19,792 nucleotides of DNA, taken from assembly GCA_938039345.1 (NCBI GenBank), contig CALHVB010000090.1:1-19792 (forward strand). Direction: 5' to 3'. The notes below the pieces were generated by a model that saw only the letters and a program-made list of their open reading frames with translations, made no database searches and was not told the DNA's origin. Below, one piece after another: positions 14,730-19,792 of the stretch (position 1 is its first letter; each line of letters opens with the position of its first letter). A program made the translations under genes and the position numbers. This stretch comes from an uncultured Sediminicola sp. (GTDB lineage Bacteria; Bacteroidota; Bacteroidia; Flavobacteriales; Flavobacteriaceae).

Positions 14730-15944
14730 TTATTTTTCTTTTTCTAACAAAGCCATGTAAAACCCGTCGTAACCACTAGTAGAGGCAAAAATGTTTTTAT
14801 CTTGTACGTAACGAAAAGTTTTACCTTCTTCTGAAGCTAAAAAAGCTTTTACTTGATTTTTGTTTTCTTGTGGAAGTATAGAGCAAGTTGCATATACTAA
14901 TTTTCCACCAGGTTTTACTATTTTACTATAGTCTCGTAAAACCTCTTTTTGTGTAGCCATTACTCTTTCTAAATACTCAGGTTTAGATTTCCATTTAGAA
15001 TCTGGATTTCTACGTAATACACCTAGTCCTGTACATGGGGCATCTACTAAAACTCTATCTGCGCTTCCGTATAACTTTTTAAATACTTTGGTAGAACTTA
15101 TGTGTCTGGTTTCTACATTATGAGCTTTTGCACGTTTTGCACGTTTTTTTAACTCAATTAATTTTCTTTCATAAATATCTAGCGCAATTAATTGCCCTTT
15201 ATTTTGCATTAGTGTTGCTAAATGTAATGTTTTACCACCCGCACCCGCACAAGTATCAACTACACGTTGTCCTGGTTTTACATCTAAAAAAGGAGCTACT
15301 AATTGTGAGGAAGCATCTTGAACTTCGAAAAGACCTTTGCTAAAAGCATCAGTTTTAAAAACGTTGGCTCTCTTCTTTAACTTTAATGCATTAGAATAAC
15401 CTTCTATGAAATCTGTCTCAATATCATCATCTAATAATGCATCGTGTACTTGTTCTTTTGTAGCTAATAATGTATTTGCTCTTAAAATTACCTCTGCTTG
15501 CTGATTTTGTGCATGTATTTCTTTAGTCCACAGTTTCTCTCCTAATGTATTTACACCTAAATCATCTAACCAATCTGGAATTGATTCTTTAAATTTTCTA
15601 ATTTTAGATAATTCATCAAACTTTCCTTTTATTTTTCTACTTGGAACTGCTTCTATTTGTTTCCAATCAGGGATTTCTATTCCTTTTAAAACTGCCCAAA
15701 CTACAAATAAACGGAAAAGATTTGGTCTACTATAAGGGGCTTTTACCTCTGCTATTTCGGTATATAAACGCTTCCAACGTACAATATCATAGGTGGTTTC
15801 TGCAATAAAACCTCTATCTCTAGCTCCCCAACGCTTATCAAACTTTAAAACTTTCCCTATTACTTTATCTGCATACTCATCTTCATTAAATATTAAATTT
15901 AACGCATCAACAACCGCAAAAACTAAATTTCTATGTAGTTTCAT
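14730..15944 (-). CDS. RsmB/NOP-family RNA (cytosine-5-)-methyltransferase
   Basis: A 404-aa S-adenosylmethionine-dependent m5C methyltransferase acting on rRNA, probably 16S, in the cytoplasm. The N-terminal part (1-200) resembles the RsmB RNA-binding region. The catalytic domain has SAM motif I VVDTCAGAGGKT (228-239), motif IV with the cysteine that releases product, DAPC (C304), the following GVLRRNPDSKWK, and motif VI with the catalytic cysteine TCS (C354, in YATCSILPQEN). Both cysteines are present, so it should be active. It is a single gene with its own -7 box. The exact target base is not certain from the sequence, so I give no symbol. Confidence 0.92.
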   Translation of the reverse strand: MKLHRNLVFAVVDALNLIFNEDEYADKVIGKVLKFDKRWGARDRGFIAETTYDIVRWKRLYTEIAEVKAPYSRPNLFRLFVVWAVLKGIEIPDWKQIEAVPSRKIKGKFDELSKIRKFKESIPDWLDDLGVNTLGEKLWTKEIHAQNQQAEVILRANTLLATKEQVHDALLDDDIETDFIEGYSNALKLKKRANVFKTDAFSKGLFEVQDASSQLVAPFLDVKPGQRVVDTCAGAGGKTLHLATLMQNKGQLIALDIYERKLIELKKRAKRAKAHNVETRHISSTKVFKKLYGSADRVLVDAPCTGLGVLRRNPDSKWKSKPEYLERVMATQKEVLRDYSKIVKPGGKLVYATCSILPQENKNQVKAFLASEEGKTFRYVQDKNIFASTSGYDGFYMALLEKEK

Positions 15945-15963
15945 CTCTAAAAATTAAAGGGTG

Positions 15964-15971
15964 CAAAGGTA
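15964..15971 (-). promoter_or_regulatory. -7 promoter box of the RsmB-family gene
   Basis: On the minus strand TACCTTTG is an exact TAnnTTTG element, followed by GCACCC. It predicts a start about 13 nt before the ATG at 15944. No -33 TTG is evident at the usual distance. Confidence 0.6.
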
Positions 15972-16028
15972 TTGTTTTTAAGATAACTAATACTATTTGT
16001 AAAATGTGTTTTAAAATATTCTTTGATT

Positions 16029-17981
16029 TTATCTTTTTAACACAAAATGACCTTTATGTTTTTTAATAGTATTATCTATTGGGTCTATATAATTAGCCAT
16101 AAACCAATATTCGTTTGCAGGCAAAGGAGCTCCATTATATGTGCCATCCCATCCTAATGATTTTGGATTTACTTGTGCTAGAAATTTACCATAACGATCA
16201 AAAATAATAATTTCTACAGTGTCATCATTATCAATGTTTTCTATTTTCCAAAAATCATTATTTTGGTCATTATTTGGGGTGAAAAATTTTGGAAAAACTA
16301 CTCCTGGATGCTTTACTTTTATATTAAAATGTGTTTTAGAATAGCAACCTGGATTTATATTACTAACTACGTTTACATATATAATTTGTTCTCCTTTAAT
16401 TGTATTTAAAAAAATAGAAGGACTTATTATTGGTATTGTTCTTTCTTCATCTATGTAGTAAGTAACTTGAAAATCGGAGGATGATTGTCCTTCTAAAATA
16501 TCATTTTCTCTTTCTGTTAAATTAAAGATAATAAACCCATCTGTGTTTGTACCAAAAGAAGTATTATCCTTATAAGTTAAATTAGGAATAGTTTCAGACG
16601 AAGCAATATTTGGGCTAGTTATTTCTACGTTTATTATATTACTTTGAATAAAGTTTGAAGCAGATTGTATTTGTATTCTATAATTAGAACTATTACCAAT
16701 ATTATTAGGGATTGTTGAGGAAATAGTACCACTGATATTTGCATTAATACTCCCAATTAATATTTTATTTTCAAAATTTCCATTCTCATCACTTAGATAT
16801 ACTTCAAAAATACTATTAGGGTCAAAATTTCCTGAAAGAGAATAAGGCAATTCAAATGTTTCACTTTTACAAAAAGAATAGGGCGTTTCTGGTTTTATTA
16901 TTTTAATACTTCTTAATAAACCATCATATACGTTCATATACACTTGTCCATTTTGTTCGTAGGCTACATTTAAATCGTCATGTAAAGGATTTCTATCAAT
17001 ATTATGGCTTTCTCCATTAGCAATTACTATAGAAATAGGAAAGCTTTCTCCTTGGTTATAACTAATATTCATTAAAAGATTTCCTGAGGAATCTCTAAAG
17101 CCATCTACTAAAGCACCAAAATTATCAGCAAACAATGTTCTCCCTTCTGGAGTTATTTCGTTTTCTCCTAAAGTTATTTGATTAGTTTGTCCATTAGAAA
17201 CGTCTATTTTGTATCCAATGCTACTAGTATCGTCACCTACACCAATACTACCTCCTCCAACAAAAATAAATGTGCCATTAGGGCTATCACTTAAGGCATA
17301 ACTAGAAAAAAATACGCTAGCTTGTGGGAATAATGAAATGGGGGTGAAATTAAAGCCGTTATCAATACTTTCAAATAAATATAAATTTGGGTCATCTGTT
17401 GGTACATATACAATACCATTAATATCTGTACGTATATCTGCATATACATATGATGTTGACATTTTTGTTAAGTTAAAATCGCCAATTCCGTTATCTGTAT
17501 TTGTGTATATAGATTGACCTATTTGATCTACAATATGTACTCTATTTCCAAATATAGCCATATGTGGAGCTTTTCCTATACCAGCACCTATAACTTCTCC
17601 TGTACTAAATGTTTGTCCTGAATCAGTACTTCTAGATAACATAATATTATTTCCTTGAATCCAAGAAATAAAAATTATACCAGATTCATTTACAATAATT
17701 TCTGGGTCAGAATTTAAATCTGAAACTAAAACACTAGGTAAAAAACTTTGCCCTCTGTCAGTACTTTTAGCTACTCTTATCCCTAATGAACCAGTAAAAG
17801 CAACATAAATTATTCCATCTTCATTTATAGCAATATTTCTACTTGTGTTAGCAGATCCAATATTGTTTCTGGCTCCAACATCACTAACTAAAACTTGGTT
17901 ATATAACGGAACTTGAGAGATAATTGTTTTTGAAAACAAAAACAATATTAATACAGTTATATAATTTAATAGTTTTTTCAT
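16029..17981 (-). CDS. Type IX-secreted protein with sialidase-like repeats and gliding-motility CTD
   Basis: A 650-aa exported protein with a signal peptide (about 1-22). The N-terminal half has Asp-box (BNR) motifs S-T-D-x-G-x-[ST]-F at 73-80, 118-125 and a variant at 205-212, typical of sialidase-fold beta-propellers. No sialidase catalytic set was identified, so a binding or structural role is likely. Ig-like beta-rich sequence follows (about 360-560). The last 88 residues (563-650) are a gliding motility-associated C-terminal domain (type B), from FPKFFTPNNDQNNDFW through FDRYGKFL and GWDGTYNGAPLPANEYWF to a basic end GHFVLKR. It should cross the outer membrane by the type IX system. It begins 39 nt after the PilO-like gene and is likely the last gene of that operon. 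Confidence 0.88.
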   Translation of the reverse strand: MKKLLNYITVLILFLFSKTIISQVPLYNQVLVSDVGARNNIGSANTSRNIAINEDGIIYVAFTGSLGIRVAKSTDRGQSFLPSVLVSDLNSDPEIIVNESGIIFISWIQGNNIMLSRSTDSGQTFSTGEVIGAGIGKAPHMAIFGNRVHIVDQIGQSIYTNTDNGIGDFNLTKMSTSYVYADIRTDINGIVYVPTDDPNLYLFESIDNGFNFTPISLFPQASVFFSSYALSDSPNGTFIFVGGGSIGVGDDTSSIGYKIDVSNGQTNQITLGENEITPEGRTLFADNFGALVDGFRDSSGNLLMNISYNQGESFPISIVIANGESHNIDRNPLHDDLNVAYEQNGQVYMNVYDGLLRSIKIIKPETPYSFCKSETFELPYSLSGNFDPNSIFEVYLSDENGNFENKILIGSINANISGTISSTIPNNIGNSSNYRIQIQSASNFIQSNIINVEITSPNIASSETIPNLTYKDNTSFGTNTDGFIIFNLTERENDILEGQSSSDFQVTYYIDEERTIPIISPSIFLNTIKGEQIIYVNVVSNINPGCYSKTHFNIKVKHPGVVFPKFFTPNNDQNNDFWKIENIDNDDTVEIIIFDRYGKFLAQVNPKSLGWDGTYNGAPLPANEYWFMANYIDPIDNTIKKHKGHFVLKR

Positions 17982-18020
17982 TGCTATGAAAATAAATAAA
18001 TTAAGTTGAAATTCACATAA

Positions 18021-18533
18021 TTATTTAATATTTTGAATAAACATTGTAGCCGTTAAAAAGTTTTTTCTAGTATTATAATTCTTCTTTTTTTGAAAATTTA
18101 AATGAATTATTTCTCCAAAAGTATTACTCTGTTCAATTTTGTATACAGTTTTTAATAAAGAATTAAATTCTCCTTGAAGGGTGAAATTATAAGTATTATA
18201 AACATTATCCTCTGTTCTGTAAGTGTGAGGTTTATTAAAGTCAATTATTTTAAAAGTAGTAGTCTTTGCTTCTGTATTTAAAATACGTAATAAATTATTT
18301 TCTATAGATGTATCCCCTAGATTCATGGTTTTTAAAATAGAATCGTAATATATTTCCTTGTTAGAATATAAAGAAAGTTGTTTAGGTATATCTTTAAATA
18401 TAATTTCTTGTTTTACAAGTTTATTGTATTCTTTTTTTATGGCTATTGTATTAGATATAGAAAATTTATAGCATAGAAATAATACGATTAATATTATACC
18501 TATTAAGATATTATTTTTTGTTTTACTCTTCAT
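18021..18533 (-). CDS. PilO/GspM-like inner-membrane assembly protein
   Basis: A 170-aa protein with one N-terminal membrane helix (about 9-28), then a helical segment (about 29-75) and a C-terminal alpha/beta region (about 80-170) of the length expected for the PilO/GspM ferredoxin-like domain. There is no diagnostic motif, as is usual for this family. The assignment rests on topology and on its place behind a PilN-like gene, whose last 11 nt it overlaps. It would pair with the PilN-like protein in the periplasmic frame of a type IV pilus or type II secretion-like machine. Confidence 0.6.
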   Translation of the reverse strand: MKSKTKNNILIGIILIVLFLCYKFSISNTIAIKKEYNKLVKQEIIFKDIPKQLSLYSNKEIYYDSILKTMNLGDTSIENNLLRILNTEAKTTTFKIIDFNKPHTYRTEDNVYNTYNFTLQGEFNSLLKTVYKIEQSNTFGEIIHLNFQKKKNYNTRKNFLTATMFIQNIK

Positions 18534-19737
18534 CCTCGTACATATTAATTTTTATAGAGAAATTGGAAGTATTCTTAGAATTATAGTCATAATCATGTGT
18601 CTTAACAGATACCACCCAATCTAACTTTTCTACAGTTTCTATCCACAAGGAAAAATCATGACCACTGATAGTTTTACCAGATACAGTTATAATATTAGAT
18701 TTTACTTCAATAGATTTAGATTCTCTAACAGGTTTTACAAAAGGTTGATACTTTATTTCATCTAATAAAATAGTATTAGGAATACTTTGTGCAATTTGAT
18801 CTATATAATAAGAAGATTTAGAATTTGCAGCGGATAACAAAGTATTTACGAATTCTTCTTTTTTTTCTACTTTGGTTTTTAATTTTTGTAGATGCTCTTT
18901 ATTGATTGTGTTTGCAGATAAAGTAGTTTCTAGAACTTCTACTTTTGAAAAATAATGACTAAAAATTAAAAAATTAACAACTAAAATACTTAAAACAAGT
19001 ATCAAAGAAGATTTTAAGAGTAAGTTAAAAAACCTTTTGTATTTAAATTCATTTTCTAAATCTTCTGAAATCGTTGAAAAATTAGTAAGGTTTTGTGCGT
19101 CTTTGAATATATAATTTATTACACTGGAGAAACTTAAAACATTATTATTAACAATTTTTAAATCGTTTATAATATTAAAATTATTCTCATGTATTAAATC
19201 TGAAATTGATACTATTGAATTATTTTCTAAATGTATCTTTGAGTTAGAGGTGTAAATTTGATTTTCTTGGGTATAACTCGTAATTGCAGTTAAATTAGAA
19301 ATTCCTAAACTAAAATTAGTAACCAGTAATTTTAGCGTTTTTAATTTTTCTAAAAGCGCATTAATTTCTTCTTTTTTAACTATTGAAATTATGGTATTGA
19401 TTTTTGTTTGTGAGATTTGATAATAAAAATTATCAAAACTTAAATTAGGGAATATGCTATGTACTATAGCTTCTGGGTTTTTATTACTATTTAAAGGAGT
19501 TAACTTAGTAACTACATTTTTGGTATTCATACATAAAAATAAAGGAGAATCTTTTTTATCTATAAAAGAGGGTATATCTTCTACTTTTGTAATGGTTTTT
19601 TCTTTAGAGATAATTAACTCACCTTTCTTTTTAATAACTTCTATTATATGGTATTGTTTGTCACTAGAAGTATCACATATTTCTACAGCATAAAAAACAA
19701 GGCCTTCTTTTATGTATGTTGTAATTTTTTTTAACAC
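18523..19737 (-). CDS. PilM/PilN (GspL)-like fused assembly protein
   Basis: A 404-aa protein in three parts. Residues 1-230 are a soluble domain in the position of the actin-like PilM or GspL cytoplasmic domain, with no clear ATP-binding motif. One membrane helix follows at about 239-261, then a coiled coil (265-300) and a PilN-type periplasmic domain (about 310-400). The last includes SIPNTILLDEIKY, then ITVSGKTISGHDFSLWIETVEKLDWV, the usual PilN strand-helix pattern. The start is GTG, and its G is the last base of the upstream gene's TAG stop (TAGTG), so translation is coupled. It overlaps the PilO-like gene by 11 nt. Confidence 0.72.
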   Translation of the reverse strand: MLKKITTYIKEGLVFYAVEICDTSSDKQYHIIEVIKKKGELIISKEKTITKVEDIPSFIDKKDSPLFLCMNTKNVVTKLTPLNSNKNPEAIVHSIFPNLSFDNFYYQISQTKINTIISIVKKEEINALLEKLKTLKLLVTNFSLGISNLTAITSYTQENQIYTSNSKIHLENNSIVSISDLIHENNFNIINDLKIVNNNVLSFSSVINYIFKDAQNLTNFSTISEDLENEFKYKRFFNLLLKSSLILVLSILVVNFLIFSHYFSKVEVLETTLSANTINKEHLQKLKTKVEKKEEFVNTLLSAANSKSSYYIDQIAQSIPNTILLDEIKYQPFVKPVRESKSIEVKSNIITVSGKTISGHDFSLWIETVEKLDWVVSVKTHDYDYNSKNTSNFSIKINMYEDEE

Positions 19738-19792
19738 TAGTATATAACTGTTGGTTTTATAAGTATGGTAAGCTTTTGTTTAGAATCTTCTC
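19737..19792 (-). CDS. C-terminus of a secretin-like (GspD/PilQ) protein, cut by window edge
   Basis: The last 17 complete codons before a TAG at 19739-19737 read EDSKQKLTILIKPTVIY. This resembles the end of secretins, which close with a strand of the type KTELLIFIRPTIV. The neighbouring PilN- and PilO-like genes support it, but the stretch is short. The other two frames are weaker: one stops at once and one reads only 11 codons. Confidence 0.4.
   Translation of the reverse strand, partial: EDSKQKLTILIKPTVIY

Overview
The window is AT-rich chromosomal DNA from a member of the Bacteroidota, almost certainly a marine-type Flavobacteriaceae. The evidence is a secreted protein with a gliding-motility (type IX secretion) C-terminal domain, Bacteroidetes -7 promoter boxes of the form TAnnTTTG (TATATTTG, TAAATTTG, TACCTTTG), single-chain PurL, no Shine-Dalgarno-type leaders, and typical flavobacterial protein families. 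No tRNA, rRNA, CRISPR array or transposase was seen.

Layout, left to right. (1) 1-665: a membrane protein of the putative phage abortive infection (AbiC-like) family, cut by the left edge, directly behind a fatty-acid oxidation gene. (2) 703-5443, minus strand: a fatty-acid degradation block with long-chain acyl-CoA ligase, a MarR-family repressor and a FadN-type 3-hydroxyacyl-CoA dehydrogenase/enoyl-CoA hydratase. A 38-bp perfect palindrome abuts a -7 box in front of marR and is the obvious operator candidate. (3) 5640-6810, minus: an ECF sigma factor, a small membrane protein and a 72-aa HMA-fold-like protein, preceded by an ECF-like promoter that suggests autoregulation. (4) 7090-7989: an EamA/DMT transporter. 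(5) 8186-13361: the most disturbed region. purL carries an in-frame TAA that splits it into two open frames. Downstream, about 1.4 kb past its real end, lies a decayed second copy of the last ~86 bp of purL. Between the two 3' ends sit a tail-fibre-like secreted protein with a recent 87-residue internal duplication, a strong terminator and repeat/hairpin DNA. (6) 13620-14702, plus: a GH5 endoglucanase-like lipoprotein. It converges on rsmB (14730-15944, minus) and shares with it a perfect bidirectional terminator hairpin that starts inside the GH5 coding end. (7) 16029-19792, minus: an operon of a secretin-like C-terminus (cut by the right edge), a PilM/PilN (GspL)-like protein, a PilO/GspM-like protein and a type IX-secreted sialidase-fold-like protein.

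The best candidates for something new are the purL locus (nonsense codon plus duplicated 3' end flanking a small accessory segment), the large palindrome in front of marR-fadN, the defence-like gene placed in the beta-oxidation operon, and the pairing of a type II/IV pilus-like assembly operon with a type IX cargo gene.
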